Source of the DNA: an uncultured Eubacteriales bacterium
GTDB taxonomy: Bacteria > Bacillota > Clostridia > Christensenellales > Aristaeellaceae
Length of the DNA: 64,000 bases
Direction: 5' to 3'
Assembly (NCBI GenBank): GCA_902800625.1
Contig: CADCFG010000012.1
Span: 1-64,000 of the forward strand
A program made the position numbers and the translations under genes. Every line of letters starts with the position of its first letter. The stretch's first letter is position 1. The notes below the pieces were generated by a model. It made no database searches, had not been told where the DNA came from, and saw only the letters and a program-made list of their open reading frames with translations. Positions 15,804 through 25,512 of the stretch are shown piece after piece.

Positions 15804-16985
15804 ATGAGCATACGCGACAACTACAACCACACGATCTACGCCAGCTACGTCGGCTACATCACCCAGGCCATTGTCAACAACTTCGCGCCGCTTCTGTTTC
15901 TGACGTTCTCCCGCCAGTTCGGCCTGTCGCTGGACAAGCTGGCGCTGATCACCACGATCAACTTCGCGGTGCAGCTGCTGGTGGACCTGGCCTCGGCGCG
16001 GGTGGTGGACAAAATCGGCTATCGCATCTGCGTGGTGGCCGCCCACGTGCTGTCCGCGGCGGGGCTCGTCGGCCTGGCCGTGCTGCCCCGGCTGCTGCCG
16101 GACGCCTACGCGGGCATACTGGTTGCCGTGGTGCTGTACGCCGTGGGCGGCGGGCTGATCGAGGTGCTCATCAGCCCCATCGTGGAGTCCTGCCCCACCG
16201 AGCGCAAGGAGGCCGCCATGAGCCTGCTGCACTCCTTCTACTGCTGGGGACACCTGGCGGTGATCCTGCTGTCCACGCTGTTCTTCACACTGGCAGGCAT
16301 CGAGCGCTGGCCGGTGTTGGCCGCGCTGTGGGCGCTGATTCCCCTGGCCAACTGCTTCTACTTCGCGAAGGTGCCCCTCTACTCCGTCACCGGGGGCCAG
16401 GAGCCGCTGTCCATCGGCAGGCTGTTCGGCCAGAAGGTATTTTGGCTTTTGATGGTGCTGATGGTCTGCGCCGGAGCTGCGGAGCAGGGCATGAGCCAGT
16501 GGGCCTCGGCCTTTGCCGAGTCGGCGCTGCGCCTTTCCAAGACCGTGGGCGACCTGGCCGGCCCCTGCCTGTTCGCGCTGCTGATGGGCACCAGCCGGGC
16601 GCTCTACGGCAAATTCAGCGAAAAGCTGCCGCTGAAGAAGGCCATGATCGGCTGTGCGGCGCTGTGCGTGCTTTGCTACCTGCTCGCTTCGCTGACGCAG
16701 AGCCCCGTGCTGGGCCTGGTCGGCTGCGCGGTGTGCGGGTTCTCGGTGGGCATCTTCTGGCCGGGCACCTTCTCCATCGCCGCGGTGGCCCTGCCCGGCG
16801 CGGGCACGGCCATGTACGCGCTGATGGCCCTGGCCGGGGACGTGGGCTGCTCCGGCGGGCCGACGCTGGTGGGCTTCGTGGCCAACGCCCTGGGCGGCGA
16901 TTTGAAAAAGGGCCTCCTGGCCGCCATCGTCTTCCCGGCACTGATCCTGCTCGGCGTGCCCCGGCTGCGCAGGAGATCAAAATAA
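15804..16985 (+). CDS. MFS transporter
   Basis: This 393-residue protein has about 12 hydrophobic segments and is a major facilitator. The first half has VDLASARVVDKIGYRICVVAAHVLSAAG, a variant of the loop 2-3 motif, and the second half is a related repeat. The ATG at 15804 follows CGGAG. It is close to the FucP/YbjJ-like MFS groups by general feel, but the substrate cannot be deduced. It is alone between its own promoter and the tig promoter and diverges from rplJ. Confidence 0.8.
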   Translation: MSIRDNYNHTIYASYVGYITQAIVNNFAPLLFLTFSRQFGLSLDKLALITTINFAVQLLVDLASARVVDKIGYRICVVAAHVLSAAGLVGLAVLPRLLPDAYAGILVAVVLYAVGGGLIEVLISPIVESCPTERKEAAMSLLHSFYCWGHLAVILLSTLFFTLAGIERWPVLAALWALIPLANCFYFAKVPLYSVTGGQEPLSIGRLFGQKVFWLLMVLMVCAGAAEQGMSQWASAFAESALRLSKTVGDLAGPCLFALLMGTSRALYGKFSEKLPLKKAMIGCAALCVLCYLLASLTQSPVLGLVGCAVCGFSVGIFWPGTFSIAAVALPGAGTAMYALMALAGDVGCSGGPTLVGFVANALGGDLKKGLLAAIVFPALILLGVPRLRRRSK

Positions 16986-17030
16986 AGCTACTTATCTATA
17001 AAAAGATAAACCGAAATTTACCTATCCGTG

Positions 17031-17059
17031 TTGCAAATACCGGGTGCCTGTGATAAACT
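17031..17059 (+). promoter_or_regulatory. Probable sigma-A promoter of tig
   Basis: TTGCAA (17031-17036), a 17-bp spacer and TAAACT (17054-17059) lie 50 bp upstream of the tig start codon. Confidence 0.55.
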
Positions 17060-17108
17060 GGTGATTGTGTCAAAATCAATTTCCATAGAAAGATCAGGAG
17101 GTTATTCC

Positions 17109-18392
17109 ATGACCACGACTTTTGAAAAGCTGTCTTCCAATAAGGTGAAGCTGGGCTTCGTCGTCGAGCCCGAGAAGTTCGACGAGGGCCTGAAAATCGC
17201 TTACAACAAGCTGAAGGGCCGCATCAACATCCCCGGCTTCCGCAAGGGCAAGGCCCCGATGAAGGTGATCGAGAACCACTACGGCGAGAGCGTGTTCTAT
17301 GAGGACGCCTTTGACGCCATCTTCCCCGAAATCTACCAGGAGGCCCTGAAGGAGCACGACGTGCAGGTCGTCGACCGTCCCGAGCTGGACGTGGAGCAGA
17401 TCGGCCGCGGCAAGGAACTGAAGTTCACCGTGGAAGTGTTCGTGCGCCCCGACGTGGAGCTGGGCGAGTACAAGAACCTGGGCATCGTCAAGACCGTTGA
17501 CGAGGTGACCGACGACGACGTGAACGCCGAGATCGAGCGCGCCCGCGACCGTTCCGCCCGCTGGGTGGAGATCGAGGACCGTCCCGCCAAGCTGGACGAC
17601 CAGGTGAACATCGACTACGCCGGCTTCAACGGCGACGAGCAGTTTGACGGCGGCACCGCCCAGGGCCACGAGCTGATCCTGGGCTCCGGCAGCTTCATCC
17701 CCGGCTTTGAGGACCAGGTGGTGGGCCACAACGTGGGCGACGAGTTCGACGTGAACGTCACCTTCCCCGAGCAGTACCACGCCGAGGAGCTGGCCGGCAA
17801 GCCCGTGGTTTTCAAGGTGAAGATCAACGGCATCCGCGAGAAGGAAATGCCCGCGCTGGACGACGACTTCGTGACCGAGGTGTCCGAGACCGCCAACAAC
17901 GTGGAGGAGTACAAGGCTGAGATCCGCGAGAAGCTGGAGAAGGCTGCCGACGACCGCGCCGAGGCCAACTTCGAGAACGAAGTGCTGGAGAAGGTTTGCG
18001 AGAACGCCAAGGTGGACATCCCCGCCGCCATGATCGACGAGCAGATCGACAGCATGCTGCGCGACATGGAGATGCGCATGATGTACCAGGGCATGAAGCT
18101 GGACGACTACTTCAAGTACACCGGCCAGACCCGCGAACAGGTGCGCGAGATGTACAAGCCCCAGGCCGAGGAGCGCGTGCTGGGCCAGCTGGTGATCGAG
18201 GCCGTGAAGAAGGCCGAGAACATCGAGGCCACCGAGGAAGAGATCGACGCCGAGATGGGCAAGTACGCCGAGCAGAACAAGAAGAGCCTGGAAGAGTTCA
18301 AGAAGATGCTCGCGGACGGCGACAAGGAATACTTTGCCGAGGCCGCCGCGGTCCGCAAGACCATCGACTTCCTGAAGGCGAATGCGGAATAA
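17109..18392 (+). CDS. tig: Trigger factor, ribosome-associated chaperone and prolyl isomerase
   Basis: This 427-residue protein has the usual three parts: the N-terminal ribosome-binding domain with the signature NIPGFRKGKAPMKVIE, an FKBP-type peptidyl-prolyl isomerase domain around residues 160-245 (DQVNIDYAGFNGDEQFDGG, GSGSFIPGFEDQVVGHNVG), and a long helical C-terminal chaperone domain. It binds nascent chains at the exit tunnel. AGGAGG precedes the ATG. A perfect AATAATGTCGC/GCGACATTATT hairpin overlaps the stop. clpP and clpX follow, the conserved tig-clpP-clpX order. Confidence 0.97.
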   Translation: MTTTFEKLSSNKVKLGFVVEPEKFDEGLKIAYNKLKGRINIPGFRKGKAPMKVIENHYGESVFYEDAFDAIFPEIYQEALKEHDVQVVDRPELDVEQIGRGKELKFTVEVFVRPDVELGEYKNLGIVKTVDEVTDDDVNAEIERARDRSARWVEIEDRPAKLDDQVNIDYAGFNGDEQFDGGTAQGHELILGSGSFIPGFEDQVVGHNVGDEFDVNVTFPEQYHAEELAGKPVVFKVKINGIREKEMPALDDDFVTEVSETANNVEEYKAEIREKLEKAADDRAEANFENEVLEKVCENAKVDIPAAMIDEQIDSMLRDMEMRMMYQGMKLDDYFKYTGQTREQVREMYKPQAEERVLGQLVIEAVKKAENIEATEEEIDAEMGKYAEQNKKSLEEFKKMLADGDKEYFAEAAAVRKTIDFLKANAE

Positions 18393-18613
18393 TGTCGCGA
18401 AGCGACATTATTCCCAATTAGGAATGAGGAATGAGGAATTAGGAATTGAGCTGGCCGGTCGGTACTTCTTCGATTGATTCCGTCCTGGCCTCTCACGCCC
18501 GATTCCTCATTCCATTCATTCCGAATAAACGCCCGATCCCGCCACATACTAATGGGAAACGGAATGTTGACGACCCATCGGTTTCTTCCATTCCTCATTC
18601 CTAATTCCTAATT
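18388..18613 (+). repeat. Stop-proximal inverted element, family D (AATTAGGAATGAGG type)
   Basis: Directly after the tig stop lies a hairpin (18388-18412), then the purine-rich run CAATTAGGAATGAGGAAT (from 18415). The complementary run ATTCCTCATTCCTAATT ends at 18613, just before the clpP ribosome binding site. The roughly 140 bp between the arms has no reading frame I trust. The layout matches the other family D elements in this window. Confidence 0.7.
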
Positions 18614-18633
18614 GACCATAAGGAGGTGCGCCC

Positions 18634-19218
18634 ATGAACCTGGTGCCCTATGTTGTTGAACAAACCAACCGCGGTGAACGCTCCTACGATATCTACTCCC
18701 GACTGCTGAAGGACCGCATCATCTTCCTGGGCGGCGAGATCGACGACGACGTGGCCAACAGCGTCGTCGCCCAGATGCTGTTCCTGGAGATGGAGGACCC
18801 GGACGCCGACATCATGCTCTACATCAACAGCCCCGGCGGCTCCGTTTCCGCCGGCATGGCCATCTACGACACCATGCAGTACCTGAAGTGCGAGGTTTCC
18901 ACGCTGTGCGTGGGCCTGGCGGCGTCCATGGGCGCGTTCCTGCTGGCCGCCGGCGCCAAGGGCAAGCGCAAGGCCCTGCCCCACGCCGAGATCATGATCC
19001 ACCAGCCCCTGGGCGGCGCCCGGGGCCAGGCCTCGGACATCCAGATCCAGGCCGAGCAGATCCTGCGCATCAAGAAGACCATGAACGAGCTGCTGTCCAA
19101 AAATACCGGCAAGTCCCTCAAGACCATCGAGAAGGACACCGACCGCGACAACTTCATGACCGCCGAGCAGGCGAAGGACTACGGGCTGATCGACGAGATC
19201 GTCGCCCCCAGGAGATAA
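18634..19218 (+). CDS. clpP: ATP-dependent Clp protease proteolytic subunit
   Basis: This 194-residue serine protease has the catalytic triad Ser98 ([10 protein letters not shown]), His123 (MIHQPLGG) and Asp172 (DRDNF). The short N-terminus [34 protein letters not shown] is typical of ClpP with little propeptide. Fourteen subunits form the chamber that degrades proteins unfolded by ClpX. AAGGAGG precedes the ATG, and clpX starts 3 bp after the stop. Confidence 0.98.
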   Translation: MNLVPYVVEQTNRGERSYDIYSRLLKDRIIFLGGEIDDDVANSVVAQMLFLEMEDPDADIMLYINSPGGSVSAGMAIYDTMQYLKCEVSTLCVGLAASMGAFLLAAGAKGKRKALPHAEIMIHQPLGGARGQASDIQIQAEQILRIKKTMNELLSKNTGKSLKTIEKDTDRDNFMTAEQAKDYGLIDEIVAPRR

Positions 19219-19221
19219 GCC

Positions 19222-20547
19222 ATGGCAAACAACAAGGATTCTTTCAAGAAGCAGGTGCGCTGCTCCTTCTGCGGCAAGACCGCGGACCACGTGCGCCGCA
19301 TGATCTCCGGCCCCAACAACACCTACATCTGCAATGAGTGCGTGCTGCTGTGCAACGAGATCGTGTCCGACGATGTGGAATCCATCACCAGCGCCGGCGA
19401 GCCGGAGATCAAGAAGCCCCAGGAGATCAAGGAGATTCTGGACCAGTACGTGGTGGGCCAGGAACAGGCCAAGAAGGCCCTGTCCGTGGCCGTCTACAAC
19501 CACTACAAGCGCATCCGCTGCATGGGCAACAAGAAGAGTGACGTGGAGCTGCAGAAGAGCAACATCGTCATGCTCGGCCCCACCGGCTGCGGCAAGACCT
19601 ACCTGGCCCAGACGCTGGCCAAGATCCTGAACGTGCCCTTCGCCATCGGCGACGCCACGAGCCTGACCGAGGCCGGCTATGTGGGCGAGGACGTGGAGAA
19701 CATCCTGCTGCGCCTGATCCAGAACGCCGACTTCGACGTGGAGCTGGCCCAGCGGGGCATCATCTACATCGACGAGATCGACAAGATCGCCCGCAAGAGC
19801 GAGAACCCCTCCATCACCCGCGACGTGTCCGGCGAGGGCGTGCAGCAGGCGCTTTTGAAGATCCTGGAGGGCACCATCGCCTCTGTCCCCCCGCAGGGCG
19901 GCCGCAAGCACCCCCTGCAGGAGTTCATCCAGATCGACACCAGCAACATCCTGTTCATCTGCGGCGGCGCATTCGACGGCATCGAGAAGATCGTCGAGAG
20001 CCGCATCGGCAAGAAGGTGATGGGTTTCGGCGCGGATGTGAAGAGCAAGAACGACCAGACCAACGTGGAGATCATGTCCCAGGTGCGGCCGGAGGATCTG
20101 CTCAAGTTCGGCCTGATCCCCGAGTTCATCGGCAGGCTGCCCGTGCTGGTCACCCTGAACAGCCTGGACGAGGAGGCCCTGGTGAAGATCCTCACCGAGC
20201 CGAAGAACGCCCTGGTGCGCCAGTACGCCAAGCTGCTCAGCTTTGACGACGTGGAGCTGGAGTTCACCCCCGACGCGCTGCGGGCCATCGCCCAGCAGGC
20301 CCTGACCCGCAAGAGCGGCGCCCGCGGCCTGCGCGCCATCATCGAGGGTGTGATGACCGACACCATGTTCGAGCTGCCCAGCATGGAGAACGTGCGCAAA
20401 TGCATCATCACCAAGGAAGCCGTGATGGGCGAGGAAAAGCCCCAGATGGTCTTCGGCGAGGCCAAGCAGGCCCTGCCCGAGCCGCAGCCGGCGCTGGAGG
20501 AGCGCTTCGACGACGCGCCCCTGGCCGACGCCCCCACGGCGGGATAG
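19222..20547 (+). CDS. clpX: ATP-dependent Clp protease ATP-binding subunit ClpX
   Basis: This 441-residue AAA+ unfoldase has an N-terminal zinc-binding domain ([12 protein letters not shown] and ICNECVLLC, four cysteines), Walker A GPTGCGKT, Walker [11 protein letters not shown], the [16 protein letters not shown] sensor region and the IGF-type loop region used to dock ClpP. The C-terminus has an Ala/Pro-rich extension of about 25 residues. It sits 3 bp after clpP and is followed by a terminator. Confidence 0.98.
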   Translation: MANNKDSFKKQVRCSFCGKTADHVRRMISGPNNTYICNECVLLCNEIVSDDVESITSAGEPEIKKPQEIKEILDQYVVGQEQAKKALSVAVYNHYKRIRCMGNKKSDVELQKSNIVMLGPTGCGKTYLAQTLAKILNVPFAIGDATSLTEAGYVGEDVENILLRLIQNADFDVELAQRGIIYIDEIDKIARKSENPSITRDVSGEGVQQALLKILEGTIASVPPQGGRKHPLQEFIQIDTSNILFICGGAFDGIEKIVESRIGKKVMGFGADVKSKNDQTNVEIMSQVRPEDLLKFGLIPEFIGRLPVLVTLNSLDEEALVKILTEPKNALVRQYAKLLSFDDVELEFTPDALRAIAQQALTRKSGARGLRAIIEGVMTDTMFELPSMENVRKCIITKEAVMGEEKPQMVFGEAKQALPEPQPALEERFDDAPLADAPTAG

Positions 20548-20570
20548 CGGCCAAAAAATACAAAAAACCT

Positions 20571-20597
20571 GCAGCGGCGCCTTTTCGGCGCCGCTGC
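20571..20597 (+). terminator. Terminator after clpX
   Basis: GCAGCGGCGCC pairs with GGCGCCGCTGC around TTTTC and is followed by GTTTCTGTTT. A-rich sequence precedes it, so it may also serve the convergent MFS gene. Confidence 0.8.
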
Positions 20598-20613
20598 GTT
20601 TCTGTTTCATCCC

Positions 20614-21900
20614 TTATGCCTTGTTCCATCGATAGTCCTTCAGCCCCAGCGCGAATCCGGCGCACACCAGCACCCCGGCGAAGCCCAGCGCCATGAACAG
20701 CAGCGCCGCGCCGGAGCCCTTGCCCAGGCCGAACAGCCGCGCCAGCGGGCTTCCCGGCGTCTGCGCCGCCATCAGCGGCTCGCACACCCGGTCCACCAGC
20801 AGCCCGCCCAGCAGGTAGCCCAGCGGGATGGTGAAGAATTGCAGCGTATTCCGGCAGGCGTACACCCGGCCTTGCAGCGGCGCGGGGATCTCCGTGCGCA
20901 GGATCACGTCCAGGTTCGCGCCCATCAGCGGGATGCCCAGCCAGCCCAGGACCTCCCCGAGGCACCAGACGACGGGCGAGCGGCTCAGGGCCAGCATGAA
21001 GTTCTCGGTGCTCATGGACAGCATCAGCGTCAGCGTGATCACCCGCACCCGGTTCTTGGGCGCGGGCAGCAGCGCGACCACGGCGCTGCCCAGAAGCGTG
21101 GCAAAGCCCGCGCAGGCGTTCACCATGCCCAGCACCGCCTCGCCGCCGTTGGCCTTGGGCAGCACCAGCGCCGGGAGCGCCGCGCTGTAGGCCGAGGCCA
21201 CCAGGTTGATGCAGGCCAGAAACAGGATCAGCGTCAGCACCAGCCGGTTGCCCCGCAGCCAGCGCAGCCCCGTCCTTGCGGCGTCCATCAGGCGCTCCGA
21301 GGGCTTCTCCTCCCCCGCCGCTTCGGGGATTTCAATGCCCAGCCACAGCGTCAGAAACGCCGCGGCAAAGGTCGTCAGATCCACCGCCACGACCAGCGAC
21401 ATGCCGCCGAAGGCGAACAGCGCCGCGGCCAGTATGGGCGTGAGGATCGAGTTCAGCGACTGGGAGAACGAGTGCAGTGCGCTGGTGCGCTGGTAGTGCT
21501 CCCTGGGGATCAGCAGCGTCGCCGCCACCTCGCTGGCGGGCTGCTGCACCGTGTTCATCAGTCCGTTCAGCGCGTTCAGGCCGTACAGGTGCCAGGGCCG
21601 CAGCCAGCCCAGCCGCAGCAGCGCAAACACCGCCACGGTGCTCAGCGCCGCGATGGCGTCGCAGGCCAGCATCGTGTGCTTCTTGTTCCAGCGGTCGCTC
21701 ATGGCGCCGGCAAACACGCTCATCGCCACATAGGGCGCGTAGGAGCAGATGCTCAAAAGCGCCGTCTGCATCGCCGAGCCCGTCTTTTGATACAGCCAGA
21801 TCACCAGCGCGAAGCTGGTCATGCCGCTGCCCAGCTCGGACAGCGACTGCGTGCCCCACAGCATCAGCCATGGCTTCAATTTCCGATATTCCGTTTTCAT
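20614..21900 (-). CDS. MFS exporter, MFS_3 (EntS/multidrug-like) type
   Basis: This is a 428-residue, 12-helix transporter. The beginning LKPWLMLWGTQSLSELGSGMTSFALVIWLYQKTGSAMQTALLSI and the AGAMSDRWNKKHTMLACD loop are characteristic of the enterobactin-exporter/macrolide-efflux MFS_3 group common in Clostridia. The likely role is efflux of small hydrophobic compounds. The ATG at 21900 follows AAAGGAGC. It lies downstream of the seven-gene transport operon, 184 bp after its last gene, so read-through is possible but a separate promoter is as likely. Confidence 0.85.
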   Translation of the reverse strand: MKTEYRKLKPWLMLWGTQSLSELGSGMTSFALVIWLYQKTGSAMQTALLSICSYAPYVAMSVFAGAMSDRWNKKHTMLACDAIAALSTVAVFALLRLGWLRPWHLYGLNALNGLMNTVQQPASEVAATLLIPREHYQRTSALHSFSQSLNSILTPILAAALFAFGGMSLVVAVDLTTFAAAFLTLWLGIEIPEAAGEEKPSERLMDAARTGLRWLRGNRLVLTLILFLACINLVASAYSAALPALVLPKANGGEAVLGMVNACAGFATLLGSAVVALLPAPKNRVRVITLTLMLSMSTENFMLALSRSPVVWCLGEVLGWLGIPLMGANLDVILRTEIPAPLQGRVYACRNTLQFFTIPLGYLLGGLLVDRVCEPLMAAQTPGSPLARLFGLGKGSGAALLFMALGFAGVLVCAGFALGLKDYRWNKA

Positions 21901-22084
21901 ATGCTTTGCTCCTTTGATTTGGGTCAATCAATTTCGCAAAGCCCGAGGACGCGCCGCGGCCGCGCCGTGCGCCGATCCTCCGTGCGCCGTCCTCAAGCCT
22001 CGCACGGAGCGCCGTCAACGGTTCGCTTCATTCCAAACACCTCTCTGGTTTCAAATTGCCTGTTTTCGGTGTGCAGGGCCGCGC

Positions 22085-23257
22085 TCAGGCGTCCCCGGTC
22101 CCTGATCTCCTGTTGCCCCGCAGCGCCGCGCCGAGCAGGAACAGCACGATGCCCCAGCGGGCCAGGCCGCCCCAGAACTCCACCACGCGCAGCTCCCGGG
22201 TGCCCACGCGCACCAGGGCCGACGCCGCGCCGGTGAGGCTCCAGAACACCTTGGAGATCGACGACCAGTCCACGATGTTCTCCGGCACCCACTCCGTGAA
22301 CACGTACAGCGGCTGGGCCGAGAACACCATCAGTCCCCATGTCAGCGCGATCAGCGCACCGTAGCCCAGCAGGATCAGGCCAATCAGCCCCAGCAGCCGG
22401 GGGATCAGCGCCTTGATGTAGCTCTGCTTCAGCGCCGCCCGGAAGCCCTGGATCCAGCCCGCGGCCAAGGCGGTCATCCGCTTGAACAGGCCCACCATGG
22501 CGTACAGCCCCACGATCAGCCCCAGCACCCGGAGCAGGATCGTGCGGCGCATGGCCTCCTTTTGAAGGTCGATCAACGTGCCGCCGGACAGCCACTCCCG
22601 CGCGGCCTCCTCGAACAGCTGGGACGCGCCGCCGCCGCTGCCTACCGGCAGTGCCGACAGGGTGAACGTCTCCAGCGGCAGCTCCGCCGTGCCTGTGGCC
22701 AGCAGCGGCACATACACGTCATACAGCTGGCCGTCGCCCACGCCGCGGCCGCCGAACAGGCTCCCTGCGTGGCGCACGGTGCCCACCACGCTGAATTTCA
22801 CGCCGTTGATCTGCACGGCGGCGTCCTCGGGCAGGTCCTCGCCAAACATCTGGAAGGCCAGATTCGCGTCCAGCATGGCCACCTTCGCGCCGGAGGCCAG
22901 CTCGCTCTCGCCCGGTCTGCGCCCCTGCTCAATGAACCGGGGATAGACCTCCAGCCAGCCCTCGCCGATGGCGAACAGCGCGGCCTGCGCGGACCTGTCC
23001 CCCGCGTTCACGTTGACGCTGGCATTGGTGCCGCCTGCGGCGGTCCAGGCCAGGGTGTCCTTCATGCCCTCGCCCAGCTTCACCGCGTCCGCGGCCAGCC
23101 TTGCGTAGTTCTCGCCCTTCTCACCGGCCTGGGGAGCGACGGCGCAGTATTGCAGGGCATTGGGCGTCCGGGAGAGCATGCCCAGGGCAACCAGCGCCAT
23201 CAGCGCGCCCAACGCCATCAGCACCAGAGGCAGCCTGCGCCTCTTTTCCTTCTTCAT
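22085..23257 (-). CDS. MacB-like periplasmic-core membrane protein without ATPase
   Basis: This 390-residue protein has an N-terminal membrane anchor (LVLMALGALMALVALGML). An extracytoplasmic domain of about 220 residues follows, with the MacB-core motif VAMLDANLAFQMFG...AVQINGVKFSVVGTV. Three or four C-terminal membrane segments begin near residue 265 (ILLRVLGLIVGLYAMVGLF, LIGLILLGYGALIALTWGL, WGIVLFLLGAALRG). The topology matches the permease part of MacB-type mechanotransmission ABC proteins, but no nucleotide-binding domain is fused or adjacent. It is the last gene of the operon, 12 bp after a membrane-fusion protein, the usual MacB partner. Confidence 0.6.
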   Translation of the reverse strand: MKKEKRRRLPLVLMALGALMALVALGMLSRTPNALQYCAVAPQAGEKGENYARLAADAVKLGEGMKDTLAWTAAGGTNASVNVNAGDRSAQAALFAIGEGWLEVYPRFIEQGRRPGESELASGAKVAMLDANLAFQMFGEDLPEDAAVQINGVKFSVVGTVRHAGSLFGGRGVGDGQLYDVYVPLLATGTAELPLETFTLSALPVGSGGGASQLFEEAAREWLSGGTLIDLQKEAMRRTILLRVLGLIVGLYAMVGLFKRMTALAAGWIQGFRAALKQSYIKALIPRLLGLIGLILLGYGALIALTWGLMVFSAQPLYVFTEWVPENIVDWSSISKVFWSLTGAASALVRVGTRELRVVEFWGGLARWGIVLFLLGAALRGNRRSGTGDA

Positions 23258-23269
23258 GGCCGCCTCCCG

Positions 23270-24607
23270 CTATTTCAGGTATTCCATCACGGCGTCGCCG
23301 TCGCTGATGGCCCGATCCTCGCCGTAGGCAATGGTGTAATAGCTGATGTCCTCCTTGATGGAGGTGGTGCCGCCGTATTCGCCCGCCACGGTGACGTCCA
23401 TCCTGTGCACCTTCAGCGTGTCCCCGCCGAAGGCGGCGGTATTCTGCTCGGTGACATAGACATACCGGTCGTCGCCGCTGCCTCGCACCGCGCTGGTGGG
23501 CAGCAGGCTGGTGGCCTCCCGGGCGCGGTAGATCAGGGTCATGGTGGTGTCCTCCTGGGTCATGGAGTAGACGCTGCCCCGGGCCTTGATCAGCTGCTCG
23601 GTCATCTCGATGTCGGCATACTTCTTGCCCTCGTCGTCGGTGCCCGTGGCAATCACCTTCGTCTCCACGGCGTCGTAGCTGTCGGGGTTGAATGTGGCGG
23701 TCATGTTTTCGCTGACGGCTCGCTCCAGCTCCGAGGTGTCCGCCCGCAGGGTGGGCAGGACGTCCGCCTTGGTGATGGTCAGCATCGGATGGCTGCCGTC
23801 GTACACGTCGCCCTCCTTCACCTCCACGGTGGCCACATAGCCCGCGTGGGGCGCGACGATGGCCCTGGCCTGGTCGTCCAGCGCCACCAGCCGCCGAAGC
23901 TCCTCCTCGGCCTCCTCCTTCTTCTCGTTCTGCTCGCGCTGCTCGGTGATGTAGCTCCAAACCTCTTCCGGCACGGTGTAGCGGGAGACGGAATCCATGG
24001 CGGCCTGGGCCTTCGCCCGCTCCGCATCCGCCTCGCGCCAGGCATCGATCATCTCCTTCAGGGCGTCGCTGGCGCCCTCGGGATAACCTTCATCGGTGCG
24101 TTCCAGGCCCTCGCGGCTCAGCTGGGTTTCCATGCTCAGCTCCAGCGAAACGGCGGCGCGCCGGGCGTCCCGCAGGGCGAAGTAGGCGTCGGCATAGGCC
24201 TCGTCCCGGCGGTTCACCCGGATGCCCCGGCTCTTGTTCTCCAGGCTCATCAGCGCTTCACTGGCGCTGTCGTAGGATTCCTGGGCGGTCTTGCGCAGCT
24301 GGTCGTAGTTCGCCACCTTCGCCTCCACCAGCACGTCCCCCTCCTGGACGGTGTAGCCCTCGCGGGTATTCACCTTCACGATGGTCAGCGACGCGTCGTC
24401 GTCCAGGGAAAAGCCGATCTCCTCCACCTCCGGGAAGGCGGGCTTGCAGGCCAGCTCCACGCGCTCCTCCAGCTTTCCCCGCTTGGCGGCGGTCAGGCGC
24501 ACCTTGGGCGTGGTGATCGTGCGCACCGTTCCGGAAAAGAACATGCACAGCGCCACGCAGATGGCCAGGATCACGATGCCCCGTATGGCAAACTTCTTCA
24601 GATTCAT
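23270..24607 (-). CDS. Membrane-fusion/HlyD-type adaptor protein
   Basis: This 445-residue protein has an N-terminal membrane anchor (GIVILAICVALCMFFSG). A split lipoyl-like domain (VNTREGYTVQEGDVLVEAKV and later IVAPHAGYVATVEVKEGDVYDG) flanks a long helical hairpin (about residues 100-245, rich in Glu, Ala and Arg), followed by beta-barrel domains. This is the architecture of MacA/HlyD periplasmic adaptors, which in Gram-positives join MacB-type permeases. It lies between a MalG-type permease (20 bp) and the MacB-like gene (12 bp). Confidence 0.75.
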   Translation of the reverse strand: MNLKKFAIRGIVILAICVALCMFFSGTVRTITTPKVRLTAAKRGKLEERVELACKPAFPEVEEIGFSLDDDASLTIVKVNTREGYTVQEGDVLVEAKVANYDQLRKTAQESYDSASEALMSLENKSRGIRVNRRDEAYADAYFALRDARRAAVSLELSMETQLSREGLERTDEGYPEGASDALKEMIDAWREADAERAKAQAAMDSVSRYTVPEEVWSYITEQREQNEKKEEAEEELRRLVALDDQARAIVAPHAGYVATVEVKEGDVYDGSHPMLTITKADVLPTLRADTSELERAVSENMTATFNPDSYDAVETKVIATGTDDEGKKYADIEMTEQLIKARGSVYSMTQEDTTMTLIYRAREATSLLPTSAVRGSGDDRYVYVTEQNTAAFGGDTLKVHRMDVTVAGEYGGTTSIKEDISYYTIAYGEDRAISDGDAVMEYLK

Positions 24608-24627
24608 ACAAACAACCTCTTAGTCGA

Positions 24628-25512
24628 TCATTTCAGCTCCGTCAGCTGTACGCCTGCGAGAATATCTTTGAGGAAGTACAGGTAGATGAACAGCGCCGGC
24701 AGGATGTAGATGGACGCGCCCGCGAACTCGATGCCGCTGGAGGACGAGGCCAGCTGGTTGAACATCACCGACAGCGGCTGCAGCTCCATGCGCTGGCTCA
24801 GGTAGGTCATGGGCTGCTCCACCAGGTTCCAGCAGTCCGCGAAGGACAGCGCCACCGCCGCGCCGATGATGGGCCGGCAGACGGGCAGCACGATGTGGGC
24901 ATAGCAGCGGAAGGTGCCCGCGCCGTCCACCTGTGCCGCCTCCAGCAGCTCGTTGGGCAGGCCCAGCATGAACTGGCGGATCAGGAAGATGTAAAACGGC
25001 GCGAACCACATGGGCAGGATCACCGCCCAGACCGTATTCAAGAGCCCGATGGCCCGCAGCGTCAGCACGTTGGGCACCATCGTCACCTGGAAGGGCAGCA
25101 GCATCAGCATGATGATGCCGAAGAAGATGGCGTCCCGGCCCCGGAATTTGAACCGGCTCAGCCCGTATGCCATCAGCGGGATCACCGCCGCCTGGCCCAG
25201 CAGGATCGCCACCGTGTAGAGGGCGGAATTCACGAACATGTGCAGGATGGAGGTGTCCCGGATCAGAATCTCGTAATACTGCGTCAACGAGAACATCATC
25301 GGCGACAGCTTCACGTCCATCCACTGGGTATCGTCGTAGCTGCCGCGGGTCTGCATGAAGGCCTTGATCTCCTCCGGGGAGAAGAAGGAATACAGGAACG
25401 TGACCACCACGGGGATCAGCATCAGCAGCGCAAGCAGCATCAGCAATCCCCGCGTGAGCCACTTCGACCCGCCCGGCGGCCGGTATATCAGCTTGTCTTT
25501 CCCGTTCCTCAT
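24628..25512 (-). CDS. Carbohydrate ABC transporter permease, MalG/CUT1 type
   Basis: This 294-residue protein has six membrane spans. It has the binding-protein-dependent permease EAA loop LPNELLEAAQVDGAGTFRCYAHIVLPVCRP, through which the permease docks on the ATPase. The ATG at 25512 overlaps the stop of the MalF-type gene (ATGA). CUT1 permeases form a heterodimer that imports oligosaccharides or related solutes. No cognate ATPase gene is present, so a shared MsmX-type ATPase encoded elsewhere is a reasonable guess. Confidence 0.88.
   Translation of the reverse strand: MRNGKDKLIYRPPGGSKWLTRGLLMLLALLMLIPVVVTFLYSFFSPEEIKAFMQTRGSYDDTQWMDVKLSPMMFSLTQYYEILIRDTSILHMFVNSALYTVAILLGQAAVIPLMAYGLSRFKFRGRDAIFFGIIMLMLLPFQVTMVPNVLTLRAIGLLNTVWAVILPMWFAPFYIFLIRQFMLGLPNELLEAAQVDGAGTFRCYAHIVLPVCRPIIGAAVALSFADCWNLVEQPMTYLSQRMELQPLSVMFNQLASSSSGIEFAGASIYILPALFIYLYFLKDILAGVQLTELK

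Noticed and set aside
18601..20610. Long minus-strand frame opposite clpP and clpX
   Set aside because: Antisense shadow of two highly conserved genes. No recognisable domain.
22562..24685. Long plus-strand frame opposite the MacB-like and membrane-fusion genes
   Set aside because: Antisense shadow with His/Gly/Gln-rich translation. The minus-strand genes have good ribosome binding sites and domain signatures.
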